Shown: piece after piece, positions 31,493 through 39,582 of the stretch | How the letters are laid out: each line of letters starts with the position of its first letter | Position numbering within the stretch: the first letter of the stretch is position 1 | Assembly: GCA_017882445.1 (NCBI GenBank) | Contig: JADGPK010000004.1 | Coordinates: 37,480 to 101,479 of the forward strand | DNA length: 64,000 nucleotides | Direction: 5' to 3' | Origin: Solirubrobacteraceae bacterium | GTDB lineage: Bacteria; Actinomycetota; Thermoleophilia; Solirubrobacterales; Solirubrobacteraceae | Position numbers and translations under genes: made by a program | The notes under the pieces: generated by a model | Told to the model about the DNA's origin: nothing | What the model saw: only the letters and a program-made list of their open reading frames with translations | The model's database searches: none

Positions 31493-32966
31493 CCCCGAAT
31501 CCTCCCCCACCGGGCGTTTCGATGCGCAGCCGCTGTCCGGGCCGCAGCGTACCCGTGGCCTTCCCCGGTAGCGGCCGGCCGTCGAGCAGATCGCGCCCGC
31601 GCGCGCCGTCCTGGCCGCCGTTCGCCCCGCGTGGGGCGTGACGGCGGCGCTCGGCGAGCAACGAGAAGGTCATCTCGGCGAGCGCCTCGATCTCGCGAAC
31701 CACGCCGTCACCGCCGCGGTGCAGGCCGTCTCCGCCGGAGTGTCGGCGCAGCGCATACTCGACGATCCGCAGCGGGAATTCCCGCTCGAGCGCCTCGATG
31801 GGCGTGTTGAGGGTGTTGCTCATCGCGACGTGCACGCCGCTGGGGCCGTCGGAGTCCGGACATGCGCCCTGGCCGCCGCCGAGGGTCTCGTAATAGGAGA
31901 AGCTCGAGTCGCCGAGTGTGAGGTTGTTCATGGTGCCCTGGCCCTGAGCCCGGCCGAATGCGCTCAGCACGAGGTCGGCCACGCGCGAGGACGTCTCGAC
32001 GTTCCCCGCCGCCACCGCCGCGCCGGGACGCGCGTTGAGCACCGTCCCGTGCGGCGCGCGCACCTCGATCGGGCGGTAGGCGCCCGCCGTGGACGGGATG
32101 TCCGGGTCGGTGAGAACGCGCACCGCGAACAGGCACGCCGAGCGGGTGACGGTCAGCGGGCAGTTGAGGTTGCCGTCGTGCTGCGGGGCGCTGCCGGCGA
32201 AGTCGAGCAGCAGCCGCTCGCCGTCCACTGTCGCGCACAGGCGCAGCGCGAGATCACCCTCGGACGCCTCGAGTACGTCCTCGGCGTGAACGGCTCCGTC
32301 TGGAAGCGCTGCCAGACACGCGCGGGTGCGCCGCTCGGAGTAGTCGAGTACGGCGTCGGTGGCCTCGCGCAGGCGGTCCGCGCCGAGGCGGCGAGCGAGC
32401 GCCCCAAGGCGCAGCGCGCCAGTGCGGTTGGCGGCCAGCTGGGCGCGCAGGTCGGCCCGACGCTCCTGCGGCTGGCGCATGCGCGCGATGAGCTGCTCGA
32501 CCACCTGCTCGTCCAGGGGCCGCGGGGAGATGATCACGCCCTCTTCCTCCAGGCGGCGGCTGTCGGCCGGCATCGATCCGGGCACGCGAGCGCCGACGTC
32601 CGCGTGGTGGGCGCGGCTGGCGGCGAAGCCGACCAACTGGCCGTCGGGTGCGAAGACCGGCGTGATGACCGTGATGTCGGGCAGGTGGGTGCCACCGGCG
32701 AACGGGTCGTTGAGGATCCAGGAGACCCCTGCAGCGTGGTTCTCGCCGAGCACGGCGGCCACCGCGGCGGGCATCGCGCCGAGGTGCACGGGTATGTGCT
32801 CGGCCTGCATGACCATCTGGCCGTCGACGTCGAACAGCGCTGTTGAGGCGTCGCGGCGCTCCTTGATGTTCGACGAGTGGGCCGAGCGGATCAGCACGAC
32901 GCCCATCTCTTCACAGGCCGCGCGCAGCGCACCCGTCAGGACCTGCAGCTCGATCGCGTCGAGCAT
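31470..32966 (-). CDS. hyuB: Hydantoinase B/oxoprolinase-type subunit
   Basis: The protein has 498 residues, the usual length for HyuB. Visible signatures are S-S-N-I-K-E-R-R-D-A-S-T, L-N-D-P-F-A-G-G-T-H-L-P-D, a G-x-x-E-T-S-S-R-V-A-D block and the closing P-G-G-G-G-F-G. With HyuA it forms an ATP-dependent ring-opening or acetone carboxylase-like enzyme (N-methylhydantoinase, 5-oxoprolinase). The substrate is not predictable. The start is 3 bases after the hyuA stop. Confidence 0.92.
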   Translation of the reverse strand: MLDAIELQVLTGALRAACEEMGVVLIRSAHSSNIKERRDASTALFDVDGQMVMQAEHIPVHLGAMPAAVAAVLGENHAAGVSWILNDPFAGGTHLPDITVITPVFAPDGQLVGFAASRAHHADVGARVPGSMPADSRRLEEEGVIISPRPLDEQVVEQLIARMRQPQERRADLRAQLAANRTGALRLGALARRLGADRLREATDAVLDYSERRTRACLAALPDGAVHAEDVLEASEGDLALRLCATVDGERLLLDFAGSAPQHDGNLNCPLTVTRSACLFAVRVLTDPDIPSTAGAYRPIEVRAPHGTVLNARPGAAVAAGNVETSSRVADLVLSAFGRAQGQGTMNNLTLGDSSFSYYETLGGGQGACPDSDGPSGVHVAMSNTLNTPIEALEREFPLRIVEYALRRHSGGDGLHRGGDGVVREIEALAEMTFSLLAERRRHAPRGANGGQDGARGRDLLDGRPLPGKATGTLRPGQRLRIETPGGGGFGDASAEHT

Positions 32967-32969
32967 CGC

Positions 32970-35000
32970 TCAGCCCTCCTGTCGATGGTGCAGATGGACG
33001 GTACCGTGTGCGTCGACCTCGCCGCTCCAGCCGGGCGGGACCAGGAGAGTGGCGTCCGGCAGCGCGCACAGCGCAGGTCCTGACAGAACGGTGCCCGGTG
33101 CCAGCTCGCCGCGAAAGATCGCCGCTGCGAGAGGCTCTTCTGAGAACACGATCGGGCGGATGTCGGTGGCGGCGCCGGCGCCGGTCGCGGCCTGAGGTCG
33201 CGCGGACGGCGCGGGGCCCCAGGCCGACACGCGGATGTTCACCAGTTCGACCTCGCCCGAGGCGTCGCTGAAGCCGTAGCGCAGCTCGTGCGCACCGGCG
33301 AACGCGGCGCGCAGCTGATCGGGATCGCGCCCGACCGACCGGAGATCGGTCGGTCCATCGAGACACTCGACCTCTTCTTCTACGGACAGCTCGAAGGACT
33401 GGCCGCGGTAGCGCAGCTCATGGCGGAGGCGGACACGCGACGGGGGGGCCGAGAGCGCCGCGCCGGCCTCCGCGATCAGGGCGGCGCGCTCGTCGTGGAG
33501 GCGCTGTGTCGATAGCGAGCGACCCTGGAGCATGACCGTCCGGGCGACGTCGCGTCTGGGGGCCGCCGCGGCCAGGCCGAGCGCGCAGAGCACGCCGGAG
33601 GCGCGCGGACAGAGCACTCGCGAGATGCCGAGCTCGCGTGCCAGCGCTGCGGCGTGGAGGGGTCCGGCGCCACCGAACGGCATCAGCGCGAAGCCGCGCG
33701 GGTCGATCCCCCGCTCGACCGTCATCACGCGCAGCGCTCCCAGCATCTCGGCCTCTGCCACGCGCACGATGCCTTCCGCGCAGGCCAGCGGGTCCAGCTC
33801 GAGCTCGCCCGCCAGGCTCGACACAGCGCGCTCGGCCGCCCGCCGGTCGAGTGTGAGATCTCCCGCCAACGGCGAGTCCTCGAGTAGGCGGCCGAGCAGC
33901 AGGTTGGCGTCGGTGACGGTCGGCTCAAGGCCTCCACGTCCGTAGCACGCGGGCCCGGGCCGGGCGCCGGCCGAAGCCGGTCCGACGCGCAACGCCCCGC
34001 CGGGATCGCGCCAGGCGATCGAGCCGCCGCCGGCGCCGACCGTGTGGATGTCGAGCGCAGGCAGCGACAGCGGCCGCCCGGCGATCACGCGTTCGGCGGT
34101 CTCGGCGACCTGCGAGTCGTCGATCAGGCAGACATCGCACGATGTGCCGCCCATGTCGAAGCAGAGCACCTCCGGCTCGCCCGCCAGCTCCGCCAGCAGC
34201 AGCGCGCCGCCGACGCCGCCCGCAGGACCGGAGAGGACCGTCAGCGCGGCATGGGCGCCGGCGCGGGCTGCGTCGGTGAGGCCGCCGGAGGACTGCATGA
34301 TCTGCGGCACGGCCAACCCCAGGCCGCGGGCCTCGGCGCACAGCCGGCTCAGATAGGAGGCGAGCATGGGGGACAGCGCGGCGTCGAGCACCGTGGTAGC
34401 CGTGCGCTCGTACTCGCGGAACGTGCCCACGACCTCACTCGAGAGGGACAGGTGGGTGTCGGGCAGCAGCTCGGCGACGAGCGCGCCGAGCAGGCGCTCG
34501 TGCGCGGGATCGGCATAGGAGTGCAGCAGCGACACAGCCACCGCCTCGGGCTCGGCGCGAACGATCTCCTCGACCAGCGTCCGCGCCGCCGCGGGGTCGA
34601 GCGCCCACAGCGGACCCTCGGGTGCCATGCGCTCGGGCGCGGCGAACCGCAGCTCCGCTGGAACGAGCGGCGCCGGTGCGGAGAGGCACAGCTCATAGAG
34701 ATGCGCGCGGGCCTGACGACCGAGCTCGATCACGTCGGTGAAGCCGGCCGTGGCGATCAGCGCGGTACGTGCGGTACGCCCCTCGAGCAGGGCGTTGGTG
34801 GCCACGGTCATGCCGTGCGCGAAGCGCGCGACATCCTGGGGTCGTGCGCCCGCCCGCGCGAGGACCAGCCGCACGGCTTCAAGCACCGCGACCGACTCGT
34901 CAGACGGAGTCGAGGGAACCTTGGCGGTGTGGACGGCCGAGTCCTCGCCCAAGAGAACCGCGTCCGTAAAGGTGCCGCCGACATCAACGCCCAACAGCAT
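32970..35000 (-). CDS. hyuA: Hydantoinase A/oxoprolinase-type subunit
   Basis: The protein has 676 residues. It starts with the actin-like ATPase phosphate loop L-G-V-D-V-G-G-T-F-T-D, followed by A-H-G-M-T-V-A-T-N-A-L-L-E and D-M-G-G-T-S-C-D-V, all typical of HyuA/OXPA. It is the ATP-using partner of HyuB. The gene is first in a minus-strand operon hyuA-hyuB-dehydrogenase(-DUF1802). TAGTGT 6 bases before the ATG and the lack of a ribosome site suggest a leaderless message. Confidence 0.93.
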   Translation of the reverse strand: MLLGVDVGGTFTDAVLLGEDSAVHTAKVPSTPSDESVAVLEAVRLVLARAGARPQDVARFAHGMTVATNALLEGRTARTALIATAGFTDVIELGRQARAHLYELCLSAPAPLVPAELRFAAPERMAPEGPLWALDPAAARTLVEEIVRAEPEAVAVSLLHSYADPAHERLLGALVAELLPDTHLSLSSEVVGTFREYERTATTVLDAALSPMLASYLSRLCAEARGLGLAVPQIMQSSGGLTDAARAGAHAALTVLSGPAGGVGGALLLAELAGEPEVLCFDMGGTSCDVCLIDDSQVAETAERVIAGRPLSLPALDIHTVGAGGGSIAWRDPGGALRVGPASAGARPGPACYGRGGLEPTVTDANLLLGRLLEDSPLAGDLTLDRRAAERAVSSLAGELELDPLACAEGIVRVAEAEMLGALRVMTVERGIDPRGFALMPFGGAGPLHAAALARELGISRVLCPRASGVLCALGLAAAAPRRDVARTVMLQGRSLSTQRLHDERAALIAEAGAALSAPPSRVRLRHELRYRGQSFELSVEEEVECLDGPTDLRSVGRDPDQLRAAFAGAHELRYGFSDASGEVELVNIRVSAWGPAPSARPQAATGAGAATDIRPIVFSEEPLAAAIFRGELAPGTVLSGPALCALPDATLLVPPGWSGEVDAHGTVHLHHRQEG

Positions 35001-35006
35001 GCCCTC

Positions 35007-35012
35007 ACACTA
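35007..35012 (-). promoter_or_regulatory. -10 box, hyuA operon
   Basis: TAGTGT read on the minus strand lies 6 bases before the hyuA ATG, with no ribosome site. Confidence 0.45.
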
Positions 35013-35105
35013 AGGCAGGCTTCCGTCACGATCCCCGCCCGTCCGCGCCGCGGCGGTTCAGCCCGAGCTGTGGCGGTCCGCCAGAGGACGGCGCTCAGGT
35101 CCCGC

Positions 35106-35540
35106 TCACGCCGCCACGAGCTCGCGATCCTCGGTGTCGGCGAGATGCTGGTGGGAGGGGCAGTAGCCGTTGCGCGGAAGCGGCGTGCGCTGGCAATCGG
35201 TGCCCTTGCGGGTGGTGGCGCGGCAGTGTGGAGGCGCGCCATTCACCGCGGTGTAGCCCTCGTGAGGGTGTTCGACGAGGAACTGCTGGGCATAGCCCAC
35301 GTAGCGGCTGACCACCCTGTGCACCTCGCCCTGGGCCCACATCGGGAAGTAGCTGCGGATATCGCAGAACAGCGTTCGCTCGGGGCGGGCGAAGTTGTGG
35401 CGGTCGATGGCCAGGCGGGTGATCGCGTCCTCGCACGCATGCAGGACCGCGACACGGTTCCTCATCGCCGGGGCTCCCAGCGGCGGCGGCAGGATCCGTG
35501 GGGCGAGCTCCCGGTAGATGGCGCGACTGAACTGGTACAT
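35106..35540 (-). CDS. Unknown protein with C-terminal Cys3-His zinc finger
   Basis: The protein has 144 residues. The N-terminal 100 residues are helical and unrecognised. The C-terminus has C-R-A-T-T-R-K-G-T-D-C followed by G-Y-C-P-S-H, a C-x9-C-x12-C-x2-H pattern as in short DUF5763-like zinc fingers. AGGAG lies 7 bases before ATG 35540; an in-frame GTG five codons earlier would include the ribosome site. The gene is flanked by hyuA and nadB on the same strand with gaps of about 100 and 145 bases and seems to stand alone. Confidence 0.7.
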   Translation of the reverse strand: MYQFSRAIYRELAPRILPPPLGAPAMRNRVAVLHACEDAITRLAIDRHNFARPERTLFCDIRSYFPMWAQGEVHRVVSRYVGYAQQFLVEHPHEGYTAVNGAPPHCRATTRKGTDCQRTPLPRNGYCPSHQHLADTEDRELVAA

Positions 35541-35685
35541 GTGACCGCTCCTCACCCTTTCTCGTGCTCGGATCCGTTGCTTGGAAGCGCACCCGCCAAC
35601 GCTCTAGAGACTCCGATCGAGCAGAAGACCTTCCGCGACATACAACACGGCGGCGATCCGAAAGGATCGGGGAAGCGAGGTCCGG

Positions 35686-37170
35686 TCAGCTCCAGGTCTG
35701 CCAGCAGAGCGGCGCTTCGGCGCTGAGGACCGCGTGGCGTCGGTCGAACGAGGGATCGCGCTCGGGGTATTCGGCTCGCACGTGCGCTCCTCGGCTCTCC
35801 GTTCGCGCGAGCGCACACTGGGCGATCAGCGCGGTCAGCGGGTGTGGAGCGTCGAGCAGCCTGCTCAGCCCATCCCCGGACCGCACGATGCCCGCCTCCC
35901 GCCACAGGGACTCGCGGGTCGAGGCGTCGGCCAGGGGCGGTGCGGGCAGCTCGCCCAGCGCTTCGAGCTCCGCCTGGGTGGGGGCGACCGGCTCGACTGC
36001 GGTGTGAGAGAGGGCGTCGGCGATGGCCCGGCGCGCGAAGACGAAGCACTCGCTGAGCGAGTTCGACGCCAGCCTGTTGGCGCCGTGCAGTCCGGTACAG
36101 GATGCCTCACCGACCGCATAGAGTCCCGGAATGGTTGCTCGCGCGTCGAGGTCGGTGACTATCCCGCCCATCATGTAGTGGGCCGCCGGCGCCACCGGGA
36201 TAAGTTCGCGTACGGGGTCCACGCCGGCCTCGCGTAGAGCCGCCACGACGTTCGGGAAGCTGGCGGGGTCGATCGCTCGCATGTCGAGGCCGACCGACTG
36301 TGCTCCCGACTCCTCGAGCAGCGCCTGGATGGCGCGGGATACCTCGTCGCGCGGAGCGAGCTCGTCCACGAACCGTTCGCCTGAGGCGTCGTGGAGGGTC
36401 GCGCCCTCGCCGCGGACCGCCTCGGTCACGAGGAAGCCCTCGCGCCCCGGAACGCCGATCACGGCGGTGGGATGGAACTGCAGCAGCTCGAGATCGGCGA
36501 GAGCCGCGCCCGCGGCGTGGGCGAGCATCAGGCCGATGCCCTGGGAGCCGGGCGGATTGGTGGTCCTCGACCACAGCGCCGCCGCACCGCCCGTCGCGAC
36601 CACGACCGCGCGCGCGGTGATCACGCGGCCGTCGTCGCAGATCAGACCACGGCAACGGCCCTCAGAGCGCCACAGCGCCTGCGCTCGGGCCCCCTCGAAC
36701 ACTGTGATCCGGGTCTCCTCGGCCGCCAGGGCCGAAAGCTGGCGCACCACCCGCCGGCCCGTGGTGCTGCCACCGGCGTGAACGATGCGCCTGACCGAGT
36801 GGCCGCCCTCCAGGCCGAGCACCAGATGCCCGACGCGGTCTACGTCGAAGCGGACGCCGAGCGCCTGTAGATCGCGAACGCACTCCGGCGCTTCCCGCAC
36901 GAGGATCTCCGCGGCCGAGCGCCTGACCAGGGCGCGGCCGGCGAGCTCGGTGTCCTTCAGATGCAGCGCGAAGCTGTCGTCGGCGGCCAGGGCGGCGGCC
37001 AGGCCGCCCTGCGCCCAGTAGCTCGCTGTCTGGGCGAGCGGCGTGGCCGAGATCAGGACCACGTTCGCGTGCTCGCGCGCGGCGCAAAGCGCAGCGTACA
37101 AACCGGCCGCCCCCGCGCCGATCACCGCGACATCGGCCTCGTGGATCCTCGCCGCGGGGAAGTCGGGCAT
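35686..37170 (-). CDS. nadB: L-aspartate oxidase
   Basis: NadB oxidises aspartate to iminoaspartate, the first step of de novo NAD synthesis. The 494-residue flavoprotein has G-A-G-A-A-G-L-Y (about 15-22), Q-G-G-L-A-A-A near 50, H-P-T-A near 230, H-Y-M-M-G-G-I near 325 and the FAD-binding E-A-S-C-T-G-L-H-G-A-N-R-L-A-S-N-S near 350. The C-terminal helical domain is present. nadA and nadC are not adjacent. TACGGT lies 8 bases before the ATG and no ribosome site is seen. Confidence 0.95.
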   Translation of the reverse strand: MPDFPAARIHEADVAVIGAGAAGLYAALCAAREHANVVLISATPLAQTASYWAQGGLAAALAADDSFALHLKDTELAGRALVRRSAAEILVREAPECVRDLQALGVRFDVDRVGHLVLGLEGGHSVRRIVHAGGSTTGRRVVRQLSALAAEETRITVFEGARAQALWRSEGRCRGLICDDGRVITARAVVVATGGAAALWSRTTNPPGSQGIGLMLAHAAGAALADLELLQFHPTAVIGVPGREGFLVTEAVRGEGATLHDASGERFVDELAPRDEVSRAIQALLEESGAQSVGLDMRAIDPASFPNVVAALREAGVDPVRELIPVAPAAHYMMGGIVTDLDARATIPGLYAVGEASCTGLHGANRLASNSLSECFVFARRAIADALSHTAVEPVAPTQAELEALGELPAPPLADASTRESLWREAGIVRSGDGLSRLLDAPHPLTALIAQCALARTESRGAHVRAEYPERDPSFDRRHAVLSAEAPLCWQTWS

Positions 37171-37178
37171 CGCAGGTA

Positions 37179-37184
37179 ACCGTA
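37179..37184 (-). promoter_or_regulatory. -10 box, nadB
   Basis: TACGGT on the minus strand lies 8 bases before the nadB ATG, consistent with a leaderless message. Confidence 0.4.
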
Positions 37185-37263
37185 TCTGCCGCGGCGCCCG
37201 GCCTATGTCCGGGCGGGCTCTGTCGCCGCGCATCGACCGTCACGACCGTCGATGCGCCCTCCG

Positions 37264-37836
37264 TTACTTGCCTTTCGCGCGCCGGAGCATCCGTTCCCTG
37301 ACTTCCCGTTCGACCGACGGGACGAGACCGCTGAGACGTTTCGGGCTCGTCCGCGCCGCGCCGGGGGTTGTCACGCCGGGCAATGTGATTCGAGGCACTG
37401 TCATTCCAGGCGTCCTCGTTCCAGGCGTCCTCGTTCCGGGCGTCCTCGTTCCGGGCGCGATGGTGCCCGGAGCCGTCGTCACGGGTGTCGTGGCGGTCTG
37501 TATGGGGGCGGCAGCGGTCGCTGGCCCTGTGGCGGTGGTGGTGGAGGGCGCCGTCGCTGAGCCGGAGTCGCCGGCGAGCTTCACCAGGGCTGCGGCGAGC
37601 ACACCCAGCGACAGGACGACCACGACCAGGGCCGTCGCGATGGGGGCCTTCCAGTTTGGCGACGCAGCCAGCCGCGTGCGCGCCGCCGCCCCGCAGCGCA
37701 GGCACCACTCCTGTTGTGGGTGCAGAGGCGCGCCGCACAGCGGGCAGGCTTCGCCGGCGGGAACGGTCGCCGGCGGTTGCACGTGGGAGGCCGTCTCGCT
37801 GGCGGCGCTGGACGGCGAGGTGGTCGCGACGCTCAC
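37264..37836 (-). CDS. Zinc-ribbon membrane protein with PGTRT repeats
   Basis: The protein has 190 residues. A zinc ribbon (A-C-P-L-C-G-A ... W-C-L-R-C-G, about 30-49) faces the cytoplasm. One membrane segment (about 66-88) follows, then an outside region rich in Thr, Pro and Ala with three exact T-P-G-T-R units (about 128-143). The tail is basic. The function is unknown; the layout suggests a regulatory or wall-associated protein. The ATG overlaps the stop of 37833-38564 by four bases (ATGA), and both carry zinc ribbons, so they are likely partners. Confidence 0.78.
   Translation of the reverse strand: MSVATTSPSSAASETASHVQPPATVPAGEACPLCGAPLHPQQEWCLRCGAAARTRLAASPNWKAPIATALVVVVLSLGVLAAALVKLAGDSGSATAPSTTTATGPATAAAPIQTATTPVTTAPGTIAPGTRTPGTRTPGTRTPGMTVPRITLPGVTTPGAARTSPKRLSGLVPSVEREVRERMLRRAKGK
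37412..37456. repeat. 15-bp tandem repeat, three copies
   Basis: Three units of GTCCTCGTTCCxGGC (37412-37426, 37427-37441, 37442-37456) lie in frame within the zinc-ribbon membrane protein, with degenerate flanking copies. They encode the T-P-G-T-R repeats, and copy number may vary between strains. Confidence 0.9.
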
Positions 37837-38564
37837 GGGCGCGGCGCCTCGGGGTGGAGGATCTCTGTTTGTTCCTCACCGTCCGACGGTGTGCCGGAGA
37901 CCTCCGTCGGCGGAGTCGGCGAGGGCACCGTCGGCGCGGTTGAAGGAACCGGCGAGCGGCCCACAGGAGCGGCAGCAGGGGCGGACTGAGCGGCAGCGGG
38001 GGTCGCCGGTGCGGCGGGAGCGGGGGCGGGGGCAGACGCCGCAGGCGACGGGCCGGCCGCGGGGGTGGCGCTCACGCTCGTCGCAGGAGATCCCGCGGAG
38101 GGCGAGGCGGCGGCGCCGGCAACCGATCGGAGATCGGCCAGCAGGTCGACGTGGCGAGCCACCGGCAGTCCGCAGTTCGGGCAGAAGCGGTCTTCGCTTG
38201 AGTGGATGGCGGCACAGCGTGGGCATGCCGTGACGCCGGCCTCGCGCAGGACGGTCACGGGCTCGTGTTCCGCCAGAGCGGTCTCGAGCGTGCGCAGCTG
38301 GCTGTCGATCTGGCCGAGGGTGCTCAGCTTGGCGAGCACCAGCGCATCATTTCGCTGCCCGAAGCGATGGAGGTTGTAGACCAGGCCGCCGAGATCGCGG
38401 TAGGCGAGCTCGCGTGCCTTGCGCAGGAAGCGTGCGCGACGTCGCGCACGGCCGCGTGACCTGAACCCAGGCTGCTCGACGGAGCCGGCGCCATCCACCG
38501 GCTGGCGCTCGTCGTGCGCTTGCATCGGCGCATCTGTATGAGTCGTGCCAGATATCTGATCCAC
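37833..38564 (-). CDS. Zinc-ribbon protein with Ala/Pro-rich tail
   Basis: The protein has 243 residues from GTG 38564. The N-terminal part is basic and helical (R-S-R-G-R-A-R-R-R-A-R-F-L) with a likely coiled coil (about 75-105). A zinc ribbon follows (A-C-P-R-C-A-A ... F-C-P-N-C-G, about 118-136). The last 100 residues are low-complexity Ala/Pro/Ser. No membrane segment is visible. The stop overlaps the start of the membrane partner (ATGA). TAGCAT 9 bases before the GTG supports this start over the ATG at 38525. The function is unknown. Confidence 0.75.
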   Translation of the reverse strand: MDQISGTTHTDAPMQAHDERQPVDGAGSVEQPGFRSRGRARRRARFLRKARELAYRDLGGLVYNLHRFGQRNDALVLAKLSTLGQIDSQLRTLETALAEHEPVTVLREAGVTACPRCAAIHSSEDRFCPNCGLPVARHVDLLADLRSVAGAAASPSAGSPATSVSATPAAGPSPAASAPAPAPAAPATPAAAQSAPAAAPVGRSPVPSTAPTVPSPTPPTEVSGTPSDGEEQTEILHPEAPRP

Positions 38565-38573
38565 GCTCGATCC

Positions 38574-38579
38574 ATGCTA
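38574..38579 (-). promoter_or_regulatory. -10 box, zinc-ribbon pair
   Basis: TAGCAT on the minus strand lies 9 bases before GTG 38564. Confidence 0.35.
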
Positions 38580-38600
38580 TCCAGACCGCTGCCCGGATCA

Positions 38601-39557
38601 CTACAGCGCTCCCAGCCAGGCTGTGCGGACCCGCTCGGCCATCGCGCGCGCCGAGAACCGCGCGGCGCTCTGCCGGCCGTCCACGCGAGGGTCCGGCGCG
38701 GCGAGGTGAGGCTCCAGGGCGGCGCGCCAGCGCGCGAGGTCGAACGGCGCGCACAGCGTCCCCGCGACCCCCTCGAGCGCATCGGCGTGGATGCCGACGG
38801 GCGTGGCAAGCACGGGGACATCGCAGGCGAGCGCCTCGAGCACGGCCAGCCCGAAGCCCTCCCGCTCAGACGGCACCAGGACAGCGTTGGCGGCGTTGAC
38901 CCACAGGGGCACCTGGGTGGGGTCGACCGCTCCGAGTTGCAACAGCTCCACTGCGCTCTGGCGTGCCAGTGCGAGCGCACGGTCATATCGCTTCTCCGGC
39001 CGAGCGGAGTCGGCGGGAAACAGCAAATACGGTCGCTCGGGGTCGAGCCCCAGCTCGGCGCGCGCCTGTGCGCGGGGGAGGGGACCGAAGCGCTCCAGGT
39101 CCACTCCGCATGGAAGCACCTGGGCCCGCCGCCTCGCCGCGGCGCCCGGCAGCTCCCGCACCAGCGAGGTCGACGCGGCCGCCAGGAGGTCGATGCAGGG
39201 CAGCACGGCGGCGGTGGCCAGGCGCGTGCGGGGATGACTCAGATCGGTGCCGTGCACGGTCAGGGCTCGCACCCGCGCCGGAACGGCCAGGGCGGGCCAC
39301 GCGGCAAGCCCGAAGTGAGCGTGCACGAGATCGAACGGGCGCGAGGGGGGGCGTCGTGTGAAGGTCGATGGCCCTGCGTAGCGCCGACGTAGGTCGAGGG
39401 CCGCACGTGCGAGCCCCTGCCCGCCGGGCGGGAACTCATACAGCTCCACCTCGAGTCCCTCGAGCCCGCGCAGTGCGGCGACCTGGTCGCGCACGAAGCT
39501 CCCGCGCTCGGGGTGGGCTGCATCGGGGAGCATGTTGGAGACGACAAGTGCGCGCAC
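38601..39557 (-). CDS. Glycosyltransferase family 4 protein
   Basis: The protein has 318 residues from GTG 39557. It has the GT4/GT-B layout: an N-terminal acceptor domain with V-V-S-N-M-L-P and H-G-T-D-L near 98, then the nucleotide-sugar domain with the E-x7-E motif in P-S-E-R-E-G-F-G-L-A-V-L-E-A. It is shorter than typical GT4 enzymes (350-400). It would transfer a sugar to a lipid, glycan or small molecule; substrates are unknown. A GGAGG ribosome site is only three bases before the GTG, while TACGGT lies 9 bases upstream, so leaderless initiation is possible. It is divergent from rph. Confidence 0.86.
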   Translation of the reverse strand: MRALVVSNMLPDAAHPERGSFVRDQVAALRGLEGLEVELYEFPPGGQGLARAALDLRRRYAGPSTFTRRPPSRPFDLVHAHFGLAAWPALAVPARVRALTVHGTDLSHPRTRLATAAVLPCIDLLAAASTSLVRELPGAAARRRAQVLPCGVDLERFGPLPRAQARAELGLDPERPYLLFPADSARPEKRYDRALALARQSAVELLQLGAVDPTQVPLWVNAANAVLVPSEREGFGLAVLEALACDVPVLATPVGIHADALEGVAGTLCAPFDLARWRAALEPHLAAPDPRVDGRQSAARFSARAMAERVRTAWLGAL

Positions 39558-39566
39558 GACCCTCCG

Positions 39567-39572
39567 ACCGTA
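39567..39572 (-). promoter_or_regulatory. -10 box, glycosyltransferase
   Basis: TACGGT on the minus strand lies 9 bases before GTG 39557. It overlaps the region where a promoter for rph would also be expected. Confidence 0.35.
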
Positions 39573-39582
39573 TCGCTCTGGA

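Noticed and set aside
31638..32846. 402-codon open frame antisense to hyuB
   Set aside because: Low-complexity Arg/Ala/Gly product opposite a conserved HyuB.
34044..35726. 560-codon open frame antisense to hyuA and the zinc-finger gene
   Set aside because: It spans two real genes and the gap between them without coding character of its own.
37412..37456. Possible CRISPR-like repeats
   Set aside because: Contiguous 15-bp in-frame units without spacers; a coding minisatellite.
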